NCBI GenBank assembly: GCA_030531695.1
Contig: JAUNMV010000005.1
Span: 1 to 54,393 of the forward strand
Direction: 5' to 3'
Source: Bacilli bacterium
GTDB taxonomy: Bacteria > Bacillota_I > Bacilli_A > RF39 > UBA660
DNA: 54,393 nucleotides
This document shows positions 44,803-54,011 of this stretch, one piece after another. The notes beneath the pieces were generated by a model. The model saw nothing but the letters and a program-made list of their open reading frames with translations. It had not been told where the DNA came from and searched no databases. Each line of letters begins with the position of its first letter. The stretch's first letter is position 1. The position numbers were made by a program, and so were the translations under genes.

Positions 44803-44832
44803 TAAAATAAAAAGTTGTCTTAAACAACTTTT
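44803..44832 (-). terminator. Intrinsic terminator after yebC
   Basis: A 9-bp stem AAAAGTTGT/ACAACTTTT (44810-44818 with 44824-44832), loop of five, then TTATTTTAGG on the minus strand, which runs into the ribosome binding site of the next gene. Confidence 0.72.
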
Positions 44833-44855
44833 ATTACTAAATAAATTGTTTATTA

Positions 44856-45578
44856 TTAATCTTCTTTTAAATTATAATAAACATCTTGTACATCATCTAA
44901 ATCTTCTAATGTTTCTACTAAGTTTAATACTTTCTCAGTACCTTCTTCATCTAATGTAACTTCCATTGTAGGAACATAAGTTAATTCACATTCTAAGAAT
45001 TCTTTAACACCAGCTTCTTCTAAAGCATCTCTTACTGCAGTAAATGTAGTTTGATCTGTAGTAATTACATAAGTATCTTCCATATTTTCGAAATCAATTG
45101 CTCCTGCATCTAATGCAGTCATCATCATTGTTTCTTCATCATAATCTGAAGGAATAGCAATAGAACCTTTTCTTTCAAACATATAACTTACAGAACCATC
45201 AGTTCCTAAGTTACCTCCAGCTTTAGTAAATGAACTTCTAACTTGTGAAGCAGTTCTATTACGATTATCAGTTAAACAATCAACCATAAAAGCAACTCCA
45301 CCATGTCCATAACCTTCATATCTTACACTTTCATAATTAGCACTATCTGAGTTACCTGCAGCTTTATCAATAGCCTTTTGAATATTATCTTTAGGCATAT
45401 TTTGTGCTTTAGCTTTATCAACAACTAATCTTAATGCGGCATTTTGAGCTGGATCAGGACTTCCACTCTTTGCAGCAACCATAATTTCCTTTGCTAGTTT
45501 TTGAAATACTTTACCACGTGCAGCATCTAATAATCCTTTTTTTCTATGAATTGTAGCCCACTTTGAATGTCCACTCAT
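44856..45578 (-). CDS. yebC: YebC/PmpR family protein
   Basis: A 240-residue protein with the three-domain YebC fold. The N-terminus MSGHSKWATIHRKKG is near invariant; KAKAQNMPKDNIQKAI and YEGYGHGGVAFMVDCLTDN follow at about 75-110. Members have been described as transcription regulators, and more recently as translation factors that relieve stalling at proline-rich stretches. GGGAGGT lies six bases before the ATG. The neighbours are unrelated genes on both sides. Confidence 0.93.
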   Translation of the reverse strand: MSGHSKWATIHRKKGLLDAARGKVFQKLAKEIMVAAKSGSPDPAQNAALRLVVDKAKAQNMPKDNIQKAIDKAAGNSDSANYESVRYEGYGHGGVAFMVDCLTDNRNRTASQVRSSFTKAGGNLGTDGSVSYMFERKGSIAIPSDYDEETMMMTALDAGAIDFENMEDTYVITTDQTTFTAVRDALEEAGVKEFLECELTYVPTMEVTLDEEGTEKVLNLVETLEDLDDVQDVYYNLKED

Positions 45579-45637
45579 TTTAATACCTCCCGTTCATTCC
45601 TATATATATTAACATAAAAAGGTTAACATATCAAGTT

Positions 45638-46561
45638 TTACTTATTACTTGCTAAGTAAATACCGATATCGTTAACCGCATTTTTTTGATCTAAATCTAA
45701 TATCATATTATCATTAAAATATTTAAAATCTTGTGAAACAGCTTTTATATAGAATGTATTTATTCTTTCAAATATATTAGTAGTTCTATCAGCTTCTTTT
45801 ATAGCCATCATAGTACCTAAAGTAAATATATAGTCATTACAAGGTTTCTTACCTCTAACTATAGCATCTAATTTATCTACTATTTCTTCACTACCTAATA
45901 ATCTAACTATTTCATCATGTCCTCTACCTTCTAGCAGATAACCTAAATAAGTTAACGTTAAGTATGAATCATTCATATTATAAATTGAATCATATATTTT
46001 TTTATTTATATAATTAATTGAATCATTTTTTAAAGCTTTATTAGTACTTAAATGTTTTGCTAAAGCAAATTCAGTTAAAGAAGTAATAGCTTCAACATAT
46101 ACTTTCTTTAATCCTCTATCATATCCTTCAGCATCTAATAAATTTCCTGCAAATAGATGAGCATATTCTCTAACTAGTAGATAACTTTCTTCTATCTTTG
46201 AAGATTCTAATATTTCTATTTTATAGTTATCTCCACTCAAAGTTATTCTACTACTACTATTTCCCATTTGATCTCTATTTAAGAAAACAATATTATTATT
46301 TGCTACATCAAAATCTATTTGCTTAATAATATTTGGTGAAATCTTATAAAAGAAATTTTTTATAATATTAATCGTAGTCTTTTTATCCTTTAGAGTTATT
46401 TTATAATCGCTATCTTTTGATTCTTTTAATTGCTTATATTCTTCATCTTTTAAATTCTTATTTAAACTACTGGCATATACTATGAAATCATTAAAGTTCT
46501 TATAGAAAAAAGGATCAGAATTCTCTAGGTAATTTAAATATTCTATTGCACTTCTATCCAT
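45638..46561 (-). CDS. Unknown protein with altered metallopeptidase-like motif
   Basis: A 307-residue soluble protein. The region LLVREYAHLFAGNLL (128-142) followed by VEAITSLTEFA (156-166) resembles the HExxH plus downstream Glu arrangement of gluzincin metallopeptidases, but the first zinc His is Arg131 while Glu132 and His135 are kept. If related, it would be an inactive or repurposed relative. Otherwise no family is recognised. Helices dominate the second half. It stands 20 bases downstream of the HPt-receiver gene on the same strand, so the two may be cotranscribed. Confidence 0.65.
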   Translation of the reverse strand: MDRSAIEYLNYLENSDPFFYKNFNDFIVYASSLNKNLKDEEYKQLKESKDSDYKITLKDKKTTINIIKNFFYKISPNIIKQIDFDVANNNIVFLNRDQMGNSSSRITLSGDNYKIEILESSKIEESYLLVREYAHLFAGNLLDAEGYDRGLKKVYVEAITSLTEFALAKHLSTNKALKNDSINYINKKIYDSIYNMNDSYLTLTYLGYLLEGRGHDEIVRLLGSEEIVDKLDAIVRGKKPCNDYIFTLGTMMAIKEADRTTNIFERINTFYIKAVSQDFKYFNDNMILDLDQKNAVNDIGIYLASNK

Positions 46562-46580
46562 TATCTACCCATCCCCTTAT

Positions 46581-47441
46581 TTATAGCATTTCTTTGTATA
46601 ATATAGTTTTTTCTAGAATTCTCTTAACATCATTTTCAGTAAATGGTTTTCCAAGCATATCTACTATAGTATAAGTAAATGCTCTATCAATTGTATCTCT
46701 TGAAGAATCTCCAGAAATAATTGATACAGGGATTTTACTAAATAAATCATTTTCTTTCATATACTCTAGTACAGCAAAACCATCTACACCAGGCATATTA
46801 AGATCTAGTAAAATTGCAGATATAAAATCATTATCTTTATTAGCATAAATAATATTAATTGCTTCTTGACCATTCTTTGCAGATCCAACATTATATCTAT
46901 CAGAGAAAATTCTTTTAACGAAGTTTCTAATAATATTTGAATCGTCTACAACTAAGATTGTAGCTTTATCATATACTTCTCCACCTGAAGGTGCAGGTTG
47001 TTGTCCCGCTTGTGCAGGTTGTGCAGCAGCATCAGCAGGAGCAGCTTGAGCAGTTGTTGTAGTTGCAGCACCAGCTGGAGGAGTATCATTTAAATACTCA
47101 TTAGCAATAGCAACAGCATTACCAACAGCAGTTTGTAAAGATGGGAAGTTTTGTTGAATATATAAAACATCTCCCATACGGCTCTTTACCTCGTGATTTG
47201 AAGCTACTACAGATAATTCATTAAATCCAAAATATTTAGAATCACTCATTAAAGAATGTACATAGATAGTATAGTTACCCATATCTTTGTTGTTTTTATA
47301 ATTCTCTAGTTTTTGAAGCTTTTCAGGTGCACTAAAAATAAACTCCCCTAGAGTCTTATTATACGTATCTATATCACCAAATAACTCCAAACTAGACTTA
47401 ATATCAACACCCTTTGATGTCAAAAAATTAATATCTTTCAT
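46581..47441 (-). CDS. HPt-receiver fusion protein
   Basis: A 286-residue signalling protein. Residues about 15-105 look like a histidine phosphotransfer (HPt) domain: YVHSLMSDSKYFGF with the candidate phospho-His at 62, as in H-S-L-K-x-x-S-x-x-x-G. A Pro/Ala/Gln/Thr linker (about 118-155) joins a C-terminal receiver domain: acidic pair VVDDSN, phospho-Asp in ILLDLNMPGVDG, Ser in ISGDS and Lys in LGKPFTE. There is no kinase or DNA-binding domain. ATG at 47441 has GAGGTG six bases upstream; a GTG at 47450 is rejected. It probably relays phosphate between other proteins. Confidence 0.78.
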   Translation of the reverse strand: MKDINFLTSKGVDIKSSLELFGDIDTYNKTLGEFIFSAPEKLQKLENYKNNKDMGNYTIYVHSLMSDSKYFGFNELSVVASNHEVKSRMGDVLYIQQNFPSLQTAVGNAVAIANEYLNDTPPAGAATTTTAQAAPADAAAQPAQAGQQPAPSGGEVYDKATILVVDDSNIIRNFVKRIFSDRYNVGSAKNGQEAINIIYANKDNDFISAILLDLNMPGVDGFAVLEYMKENDLFSKIPVSIISGDSSRDTIDRAFTYTIVDMLGKPFTENDVKRILEKTILYKEML

Positions 47442-47495
47442 TATTTTCACCTCAATCTTCTATACAAATTATATCATAAATAATTAAAAAATAAA

Positions 47496-48221
47496 CTATT
47501 TTAATATTTTTCTTTTATTATAAATTACAGGATAAGGATCCCCATAAGCTTTTAAGTCTGTTTTAACTAGTTCTCCCAACCCATTTTCTTTTATTCTATC
47601 CTTTGCAAAACAAAGAATTGAATCAGTCCATGCCTCAGTATCAAAGAAGTCATCAAACTCATAATGACCACCCTCACATAAAGCTACTAAAAAGTCTAAT
47701 TTATTATCAGTAGCTTTTCTAATTAATAATTCAGTGGCATCACATGGCATAAATCCAATTATCATATCAGCTCCACTAACATCAGTATTTAATTCAAATC
47801 TCTGTTTTTTTAATATTAAATTATCCTGTTGTTTTTGACTTTTACTTAACTTAGGATCATATACAGTAACACTACCTGTATCTTGCATAGAACTTATTCT
47901 TTTCGCAACTGAAGGTATTACTCCTCCACCCACTTCTATAATATTACGATCAATATCAAAATTATCTTTTAATAAATCAACAAAAGCTTTATAAGCATTT
48001 TTATCATCATCAATAAGACCTAATTCATCATATATTTGTCTCATTGTATCAGGTAAATTTAAAGTATGTTCTAACATATCTGCATTACTAAGTAAGTATC
48101 TAATCTCTAAGTTAGAATAATCTTCTAAATGTTCTTTTACATAATCTTTTACTACTTTATATTTAGGATCTAAACTCTTAGTATTAAGATTATCAATAAT
48201 ATTTCTTCTATCTTGTTGCAT
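47496..48221 (-). CDS. SAM-dependent methyltransferase-like protein
   Basis: A 241-residue protein. A helical N-terminal part (1-85) precedes a Rossmann-like core: NIIEVGGGVIPSVAKRI near 95-111 resembles the SAM-binding loop, VTVYDPKLSK gives the acidic residue at the end of the second strand, and GADMIIGFMPCDATELLI is the next strand. No target-specifying motif is visible. ATG at 48221 has GGGGGA eight bases upstream; the in-frame ATG at 48254 would lie in the preceding terminator. Whether the enzyme is active is unclear. Confidence 0.6.
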   Translation of the reverse strand: MQQDRRNIIDNLNTKSLDPKYKVVKDYVKEHLEDYSNLEIRYLLSNADMLEHTLNLPDTMRQIYDELGLIDDDKNAYKAFVDLLKDNFDIDRNIIEVGGGVIPSVAKRISSMQDTGSVTVYDPKLSKSQKQQDNLILKKQRFELNTDVSGADMIIGFMPCDATELLIRKATDNKLDFLVALCEGGHYEFDDFFDTEAWTDSILCFAKDRIKENGLGELVKTDLKAYGDPYPVIYNKRKILK

Positions 48222-48253
48222 AATCTTTTCCCCCATAATAAAACTATACCACA

Positions 48254-48290
48254 AAAATAAAAAAAATTAGTACAATTTGTACTAATTTTT
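48254..48290 (-). terminator. Intrinsic terminator after obg
   Basis: A 13-bp perfect stem AAAAATTAGTACA/TGTACTAATTTTT (48262-48274 with 48278-48290) and further T on the minus strand. It overlaps the obg stop codon and separates obg from the methyltransferase-like gene. Confidence 0.83.
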
Positions 48291-49566
48291 AATCTTTAAA
48301 CATAAAGTAGAAGTCTAGTATCCTTACTTCGTCTCCTTCTTCAGCACCTAATTCTCTTAACTTATCATCTATTCCCATACGAGAAAGTTTCTTAGCAAAT
48401 CTATATTCTGCTTCTTCTCCAGAGAATTTAGTCATCTTGAAAATTCTCTCTACTTCATCACCAGAAATAGCCCATGTACCATCATCATCTCTTGTAATAG
48501 TAAATGGCTCTTCCTTCTTAAATTTATATAATACATGTGATTCTATTTGACTATCATCATATAAAGGATTAACAGGAATAGCATCTAACATATCAGCTAA
48601 TTTATCTACTACTGCTTGTAATCCTGTATTTGTAGCTGCACTTACTTCAAATATTTCTACATCAGGAACCTTCTTTTTAAATTCTTCTAAATTATCTTTA
48701 GCTCCTTCAATATCCATTTTATTAGCAACTATAATTTGAGGTTTTTCAAGTAACTTAGTATTAAATTCACCTAATTCTTTATTAATTAAAAGATAATCTT
48801 CGTAAGGATCTCTAAGTTCTGATCCACTCATATCTATAACATGAGCAATTACTCTAGTTCTTTCAATATGTCTTAAGAATTTATCTCCTAATCCTTCACC
48901 TTGAGAAGCTCCCTCAATTAATCCTGGAAGATCTGCCATAACAAAGCTTCTTCCATCACTAGCTTTAACAACCCCTAAATTAGGATTTAATGTTGTAAAG
49001 TGATATGCTGCAATCTTAGGTTTAGATTTAGATACACAAGATATAATTGTACTCTTACCAACGCTAGGTAATCCAACAAGACCTACATCAGCTAACATTT
49101 TAACTTCTACTTTAAGAGTCTTTTCTTCTCCTTCTTCTCCTTTTTCAGAGTAATCAGGAGCAGTATTAGTTTGTGTTTTAAAAGCAGTATTTCCTCTACC
49201 ACCTCTACCACCTTTAGCGATTAACTCTTCTTGATCTTTACGTGATAAGTCTGCAATAACTAAACCAGTATCTAAATCAGTAACAACAGTACCTTGAGGT
49301 ACTCTAACAACTAAAGGTTCTGCACCTTTACCATGTTGATTCTTACCTCTACCATTTTCACCATTACTTCCTTTAATTGTTTTTTGATATCTTAAGTCTA
49401 GTAATGTATGTAATCCCTCATCTACTTTAAAGATAATGTCAGCACCATGACCACCATTACCACCATAAGGTCCACCCATTTCAACGAATTTTTCACGTCT
49501 GAAAGCAGTACATCCATCTCCACCATTACCAGCTTCAACTTTTATAGTAACCTCATCTACAAACAT
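48289..49566 (-). CDS. obg: GTPase Obg (CgtA)
   Basis: A 425-residue essential GTPase linked to 50S assembly and stress. The glycine-rich Obg domain starts MFVDEVTIKVEAGNGGDGC (1-158). The G domain has G1 GLPSVGKST, G3 DLPGLIEGA and G4 NKMD. A C-terminal OCT domain (about 345-425, WAISGDEVERIFKMT) completes the family's usual order. ATG at 49566 has AGGAGGG seven bases upstream; the frame extends 20 codons further but without a site. It is the last gene of the rplU-prp-rpmA-obg cluster; spo0B, found before obg in Bacillus, is absent. Confidence 0.94.
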   Translation of the reverse strand: MFVDEVTIKVEAGNGGDGCTAFRREKFVEMGGPYGGNGGHGADIIFKVDEGLHTLLDLRYQKTIKGSNGENGRGKNQHGKGAEPLVVRVPQGTVVTDLDTGLVIADLSRKDQEELIAKGGRGGRGNTAFKTQTNTAPDYSEKGEEGEEKTLKVEVKMLADVGLVGLPSVGKSTIISCVSKSKPKIAAYHFTTLNPNLGVVKASDGRSFVMADLPGLIEGASQGEGLGDKFLRHIERTRVIAHVIDMSGSELRDPYEDYLLINKELGEFNTKLLEKPQIIVANKMDIEGAKDNLEEFKKKVPDVEIFEVSAATNTGLQAVVDKLADMLDAIPVNPLYDDSQIESHVLYKFKKEEPFTITRDDDGTWAISGDEVERIFKMTKFSGEEAEYRFAKKLSRMGIDDKLRELGAEEGDEVRILDFYFMFKD

Positions 49567-49595
49567 TAAAATCCCTCCTTTAAAAATTATATCAT

Positions 49596-49621
49596 AAAAG
49601 AAAAAAGTCCCTAAGGACTTT
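49596..49621 (-). terminator. Terminator between rpmA and obg
   Basis: A 7-bp stem AAAGTCC/GGACTTT (49604-49610 with 49615-49621), loop CTAA, then TTTCTTTTA on the minus strand. It may reduce obg expression relative to the ribosomal proteins. Confidence 0.75.
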
Positions 49622-49637
49622 ATCAAACTAATTTAAA

Positions 49638-49925
49638 TTATTCTGCTGGATAAACAGAAGCTTGTTTTTTATCTCTTCCTAAACGTTCAAATTTACAAAT
49701 TCCATCAATTGTAGAATATAAAGTATCATCATTTCCACGTCTTACATTTTTACCTGGGAATACTTTAGTTCCACGTTGACGATATATAATTGAACCAGCT
49801 GTGATGAATTCGCCATCAGCTGCTTTAGCTCCTAATCTACGTCCTGCAGAATCACGACCATTAGATGTTGATCCTTGCCCTTTGTGGTGAGCAAATAATT
49901 GGATATTTAATCTTAAAAAATTCAT
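49638..49925 (-). CDS. rpmA: 50S ribosomal protein L27 with Prp-cleaved leader
   Basis: A 95-residue ribosomal protein near the peptidyl-transferase centre. The mature start [20 protein letters not shown] is standard. It is preceded by a nine-residue-plus leader [12 protein letters not shown], the cleavage signal recognised by the protease Prp in Bacillota, and the prp gene is directly upstream. The first mature residue is His where Ala-His-Lys-Lys is common elsewhere. RBS is strong (GGAGGA). Confidence 0.95.
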   Translation of the reverse strand: MNFLRLNIQLFAHHKGQGSTSNGRDSAGRRLGAKAADGEFITAGSIIYRQRGTKVFPGKNVRRGNDDTLYSTIDGICKFERLGRDKKQASVYPAE

Positions 49926-49936
49926 AATTCTCCTCC

Positions 49937-50239
49937 TTACTTAACTTCAATATTAGCTGGATATTGTTTCTCCAACTCTTTTAAAAGACTAACCATGTTT
50001 CCTATTAGTATTTGAGTAGTACTATCATCACTCTTAATAGTGATTGTCATACCCTTTTTACTAACTAAGTAACTTAGACTTTGTTTATCAAGTGCAAGTA
50101 TTCCATTTACAGTAGTAGTAACAATACTACTAACTGCAGCACATACTATATCTTTTCCATAATCATCATACATAGCATGTCCTAATACTGAAACTTTCTT
50201 AAACTTAGCACTTTCTTTTTCAATCGTAACCTTTATCAT
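49937..50239 (-). CDS. prp: Ribosomal-processing cysteine protease Prp
   Basis: A 100-residue protease that trims the N-terminal leader of L27. Catalytic His is in [18 protein letters not shown] at residue 21 and Cys at residue 33. The spacing and the G-H-A / D-Y-G-x-D-I-V-C-A pattern are diagnostic. It lies between rplU and rpmA, the usual order in Bacillota (ysxB position), and is needed because L27 here has the leader. Confidence 0.92.
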   Translation of the reverse strand: MIKVTIEKESAKFKKVSVLGHAMYDDYGKDIVCAAVSSIVTTTVNGILALDKQSLSYLVSKKGMTITIKSDDSTTQILIGNMVSLLKELEKQYPANIEVK

Positions 50240-50244
50240 ATTAA

Positions 50245-50547
50245 TTAACCATTAATTTTAGTAATTTTAATTTTTGTATATGGTTGTCTATGTCCTTGAG
50301 TTTTACGATTAGATCTATCTTTACTCTTATACTTGAAAACTCTGATTTTCTTATTTTTACCGTTCTTTAGTACTTCACCTTCAACAGTAACATTAGTAAG
50401 ATAAGGGTTTCCTACTTTTGAATCAAGCATTAATACTTGATCAAATTTAACAACATCACCTGAAGCAGCATTTAATTTTTCAACGTAAATTTCACTACCT
50501 TCAGTTACGTAATATTGTTTTCCACCAACTTTAACTACAGCGTTCAT
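50245..50547 (-). CDS. rplU: 50S ribosomal protein L21
   Basis: A 100-residue ribosomal protein. MNAVVKVGGKQYYVTEGSEI at the start and KKIRVFKYKSKDRSNRKTQG with HRQPYTKIKI at the end are typical. GGAGGT lies before the ATG. It heads the operon and is preceded by an L21 leader and a consensus promoter. Confidence 0.95.
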   Translation of the reverse strand: MNAVVKVGGKQYYVTEGSEIYVEKLNAASGDVVKFDQVLMLDSKVGNPYLTNVTVEGEVLKNGKNKKIRVFKYKSKDRSNRKTQGHRQPYTKIKITKING

Positions 50548-50555
50548 TAATATAC

Positions 50556-50643
50556 CTCCTTTATTTAACTTAAGACTCGCTTTTAAGGTACAGATTATCT
50601 GTTTTTACCTTTTCAATGCGGTTTGAGCATGAGGCTTCAAACA
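50556..50643 (-). promoter_or_regulatory. Ribosomal protein L21 leader
   Basis: The untranslated region before rplU holds a hairpin AGGTA...TACCT (about 50612-50586, minus strand) enclosing CAGAT/ATCTG pairing, next to a conserved-looking GCCTCATGCTCAAACCGCAT segment. Position, length of about 90 bases and the hairpin agree with the L21 leader RNA of Bacillota, which mediates feedback control by L21. Assignment is by position and structure, not by covariance search. Confidence 0.65.
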
Positions 50644-50649
50644 TCAAAG

Positions 50650-50678
50650 ATTATAACACAACAAATATTCCTTGTCAA
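50650..50678 (-). promoter_or_regulatory. Consensus SigA promoter of rplU-prp-rpmA-obg
   Basis: TTGACA (50678-50673), a 17-base spacer and TATAAT (50655-50650) on the minus strand, with TGT before the -10. This is a perfect consensus promoter, the strongest in the window. Confidence 0.92.
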
Positions 50679-50763
50679 ATATAGTTTTTAAAGAATTTTA
50701 ATAATTTTTTTCTATGTAAAATTACCCATTTATGATATTCTATTTTAGAAGGAGATGATTGAT

Positions 50764-51465
50764 TTGAAATATAAGAGAATTTTACTTAAATTAAGTGGCG
50801 AAGTTCTTGCTGGTTCTAAAGGTACAGGAATAGATTTTGAAAGAGTACTAGAACTAGCTAATGAAATTAAAGAATGTGCTGATTTAGGTGTTGAGATTGG
50901 TATCGTTGTTGGAGGAGGAAACTTCTGGCGCGGTAAATCTAATGAATATATGGATAGAGCTACATCAGACTATATTGGTATGATGGGAACTGTAATGAAT
51001 GCTCTAGCCTTAGGAGATGCATTTAAACAATTAAATGTACCAGTAAGAGTACAAACTGGTGTAGAAATGAGACAAATAGCTGAGTTCTATATTAAAGATA
51101 GAGCTATTCGTCATTTAGAAAAAGGACGTGTTGTTGTATTTGGTTGTGGAACTGGTTCACCATTCTTCTCAACTGATACTGCTTCTGCTCTAAGAGCTGC
51201 AGAAATAAAAGCTGATGTTTTAATTAAAGCAACTAAAGTAGATGGCGTATATGATAAAGATCCAAAGAAGTATGATGATGCTAAAATGTTTACATCTATA
51301 ACTTTCTTAGATGTATTAAAACAAAAACTACATGTAATGGATTCAACAGCAACAGGTTTATGTATGGATGAAGATATTCCAATACATGTTTTCAACGTTA
51401 ATAAAAAAGGTATATTAAAAAGGATTATTTTAGGAGAAGAAATTGGTACAATAGTTACTAATTAA
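50764..51465 (+). CDS. pyrH: Uridylate kinase PyrH
   Basis: A 233-residue amino-acid-kinase-fold enzyme phosphorylating UMP to [18 protein letters not shown] is the nucleotide-binding start, [12 protein letters not shown] follows near 50, and [17 protein letters not shown] near 130-146 is diagnostic. A TTG start at 50764 is preferred: GAAGGAG ends nine bases upstream and the resulting [13 protein letters not shown] matches other PyrH proteins. The ATG at 50755 abuts that site directly. The gene is divergent from rplU and alone; frr, its usual partner, does not follow. Confidence 0.93.
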   Translation: MKYKRILLKLSGEVLAGSKGTGIDFERVLELANEIKECADLGVEIGIVVGGGNFWRGKSNEYMDRATSDYIGMMGTVMNALALGDAFKQLNVPVRVQTGVEMRQIAEFYIKDRAIRHLEKGRVVVFGCGTGSPFFSTDTASALRAAEIKADVLIKATKVDGVYDKDPKKYDDAKMFTSITFLDVLKQKLHVMDSTATGLCMDEDIPIHVFNVNKKGILKRIILGEEIGTIVTN

Positions 51466-51496
51466 AAAATAGTCCTTCGGGACTATTTTTATTTTT
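51465..51496 (+). terminator. Intrinsic terminator after pyrH
   Basis: An 11-bp perfect stem AAAAATAGTCC/GGACTATTTTT (51465-51475 with 51480-51490) capped by a TTCG tetraloop, then ATTTTT. Confidence 0.9.
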
Positions 51497-51506
51497 CAAA
51501 TCAATC

Positions 51507-51532
51507 AAAAAAGCAAGTAACAACTTGCTTTT
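51507..51532 (-). terminator. Intrinsic terminator after ftsZ
   Basis: A 10-bp stem AAAAGCAAGT/ACTTGCTTTT (51509-51518 with 51523-51532), loop AACA, then TT and TTGATTG on the minus strand. It stands back to back with the pyrH terminator. Confidence 0.82.
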
Positions 51533-51538
51533 ATTTTT

Positions 51539-52702
51539 TTATATTCTATCTCTTAAGAAAGGTGGTAATTCATATCTATCATCATTATCTTCTTGAGGCT
51601 TTGGAGTATCAAGAATTTCTGCAGGAATACCATACTCAGCTTTTCTAGTAGGTTGATCACTACGTCTAGCTGTTTGAGTTTCAGTAAATACTGGTTGTTC
51701 TTGTTGAACTTGATTTAATCTTTCTCTCTCTTTTTGTTCTTGTAATTTTTTAGCTTTATCAAATCCAGTAGCAATTACTGTAACAATTACTTCATCACTT
51801 AAGTTCTCATTAATAACAGAACCAAATATTGTATTAATATCAGTTCCAGCAGCAGCTCTAACTACTTCAGCAGCTTGTTCTGCTTCAAATAATGTTAAGT
51901 TAACTCCACCAGTAATATTAATAATTGCATCAGTAGCACCAGTAATAGGTATCTCTAATAATGGAGATGATACTGCTTGTTTAGCAGCTTCAATTGCTCT
52001 TTCTTCTCCCATACCTATACCAATACCGATAATAGCATGTCCAGATCCTTCCATTACAGCTTTAACATCTGCAAAGTCAAGGTTAACTAATCCTACTACA
52101 GCAATTAAATCTGATATAGATTGAACACTACGACGAAGTACATTATCTACTTCTTTAAATGCTTCAATCATTGGAGTAGTTTTATCTATTATTTCTCTTA
52201 ATCTATCATTTGGAATGATAATTAATGTATCAACATGTTTTCTTAATTCTTCAATACCACCTAAGGCATTATCCATTCTTCTCTTTCCTTCGAATGAGAA
52301 TGGTTTAGTAACTATAGCTACTGTTAAAGCTCCTAATCCTTGAGCAATTTCAGCTATTACTGGAGCTGCTCCAGTACCAGTTCCTCCACCCATACCAGCA
52401 GTAATAAATATCATATCAGCACCAACTAGTGCATCTTCTATTTCTTTTTTAGATTCAAGTGCTGCTTCTTTACCAATCTCAGGTCTAGCTCCAGCTCCTA
52501 ATCCATCAGTTAGATTAGAACCAATTTGGATTTTGACATCAGCCTTAGAAGAATTTAAAACTTGTAAATCTGTATTAGCAGCAATAAATTCAACACCCTT
52601 AACACCAGATTCAACCATTCTGTTAATGGCATTTCCTCCACCGCCACCAACACCAATGACTTTAATCTTCGCTAATTGATCCATCTCTAATCCGCCTAAC
52701 AT
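51539..52702 (-). CDS. ftsZ: Cell division protein FtsZ
   Basis: A 387-residue tubulin-like GTPase that forms the division ring. [16 protein letters not shown] is at the N-terminus and the tubulin signature GGGTGTG at 105-111. The T7 synergy region includes [13 protein letters not shown] disordered, Gln-rich linker (about 325-370) leads to the conserved C-terminal peptide [11 protein letters not shown], which binds FtsA and other partners. GGAGG lies seven bases before the ATG at 52702. It follows ftsA by 16 bases. Confidence 0.96.
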   Translation of the reverse strand: MLGGLEMDQLAKIKVIGVGGGGGNAINRMVESGVKGVEFIAANTDLQVLNSSKADVKIQIGSNLTDGLGAGARPEIGKEAALESKKEIEDALVGADMIFITAGMGGGTGTGAAPVIAEIAQGLGALTVAIVTKPFSFEGKRRMDNALGGIEELRKHVDTLIIIPNDRLREIIDKTTPMIEAFKEVDNVLRRSVQSISDLIAVVGLVNLDFADVKAVMEGSGHAIIGIGIGMGEERAIEAAKQAVSSPLLEIPITGATDAIINITGGVNLTLFEAEQAAEVVRAAAGTDINTIFGSVINENLSDEVIVTVIATGFDKAKKLQEQKERERLNQVQQEQPVFTETQTARRSDQPTRKAEYGIPAEILDTPKPQEDNDDRYELPPFLRDRI

Positions 52703-52718
52703 ACCTTGTCCTCCTTAA

Positions 52719-53951
52719 TCAATCAAATAAGTGATTATAAATATCTCCGAAACTATTATAATCACTCAACTTATATTCAGTAGATGCCAAAATTCCTAAT
52801 GACTCATTATCTATCATATTATAAGACTTGCCTCTTAAAGCAAGTTTAAGATCAAAATATTTAATAACACCAAAAGCACTACTATACTTATTGTGTCTTA
52901 AACCCATAGTAGAAATTTTACATAATTTAGCTAATCCATTAAATTCGTTGTCTAATAAATAATTAAACCCCGGGATTTCGCTTAACCCACCTGTAACAAT
53001 TATATAACGTATTTCCCTATTTGTTAAGTTTTTTATTTCATTTTTAGAAAGTTTTAAAATTTCTCTAAGTCTTGCTTCTACTACCTTTGAAGCCCCTATT
53101 TGAGTAATTTCTTTCTTACTTTCATCCTTAGTAGTAACATTAACTACTTCTTTTTCATCTGCATACTCTTCCATAGCATAACAGAAATCTTCTTTAAGCT
53201 TTCTAGCTTCTTCATTATCTATATTATATATATAAGATAAATCTTTATCTACATTAACACTACCTACAGGTAATTGAGAATGTTTAATTTGTATACCTTT
53301 ATTGAATATAGATACATTAGTAGATGTCTCTCCTATATTTAAAACAGCACCTACATATACATCTTCTCCTACACCTAAAGCAGCGTGGTAATCACCAGTA
53401 GAAGTAAATGCTACATCTATAGTTTCTAAACCAGCTAATCTAATAGCTTCTAAAGGTTTATATAAATTATTCTTAGGAATACTACTTATAACTACTTTAG
53501 CTTCTAAAGTACTACCCCTCATACCTTTAGGATCCTTAATATTTTCACTTTCATCTACAATAAAATTAATTGGAGTTACTGTAATAATTTCATACCCATC
53601 TACTCTATGATCTTTTACTGCTTGATTTAATACATTACTAATATCATTACCAGTAACACCATTAGGATCTAATATATCAACAGTTCCAACTACAATATCC
53701 ATCTTACAATCTTTAGGTGAAATAGCGGCTATAACTTTACTAATCTTAATATCTAGCATTTCTTCAACATTCTGTACACAATCTCTAATACTATTAGAAC
53801 AAGCTCTAACATCATATACTTGTCCATTTATAACACCACTAGAAAAATAACTGTTTGCAGCTAAACAATTGTATTTTCCATTTTTCTTTTCGACAACAAC
53901 TATTTTTATACTATCAGTACCTAATTCAATACCAGTATAAAATTCACACAT
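52719..53951 (-). CDS. ftsA: Cell division protein FtsA
   Basis: A 410-residue actin-like protein tethering FtsZ to the membrane. The start GIELGTDSIKIVVVEK is the phosphate-1 loop; further motifs are GAVLNIGETSTNVSIF and IIVTGGLSEIPG. The SHS2 1C insertion lies at about 80-155. The C-terminus is a short amphipathic segment (SFGDIYNHLFD). ATG at 53951 has GGTGG five bases upstream; the in-frame ATG at 53984 would lie in the promoter region. A TATAAT is at 53981-53976 on the minus strand, with a poor -35. The protein is diverged from Bacillus FtsA but order ftsA-ftsZ supports it. Confidence 0.88.
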   Translation of the reverse strand: MCEFYTGIELGTDSIKIVVVEKKNGKYNCLAANSYFSSGVINGQVYDVRACSNSIRDCVQNVEEMLDIKISKVIAAISPKDCKMDIVVGTVDILDPNGVTGNDISNVLNQAVKDHRVDGYEIITVTPINFIVDESENIKDPKGMRGSTLEAKVVISSIPKNNLYKPLEAIRLAGLETIDVAFTSTGDYHAALGVGEDVYVGAVLNIGETSTNVSIFNKGIQIKHSQLPVGSVNVDKDLSYIYNIDNEEARKLKEDFCYAMEEYADEKEVVNVTTKDESKKEITQIGASKVVEARLREILKLSKNEIKNLTNREIRYIIVTGGLSEIPGFNYLLDNEFNGLAKLCKISTMGLRHNKYSSAFGVIKYFDLKLALRGKSYNMIDNESLGILASTEYKLSDYNSFGDIYNHLFD

Positions 53952-54011
53952 AACATCCACCGCCATCCTATAAAGATTATACAATATTACAAAAGAAAAG
54001 AAAAGTTTTTA

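Noticed and set aside
51111..51395. Minus-strand 94-codon open frame inside pyrH
   Set aside because: Antisense to the conserved PyrH core, with no RBS; a codon-bias shadow.
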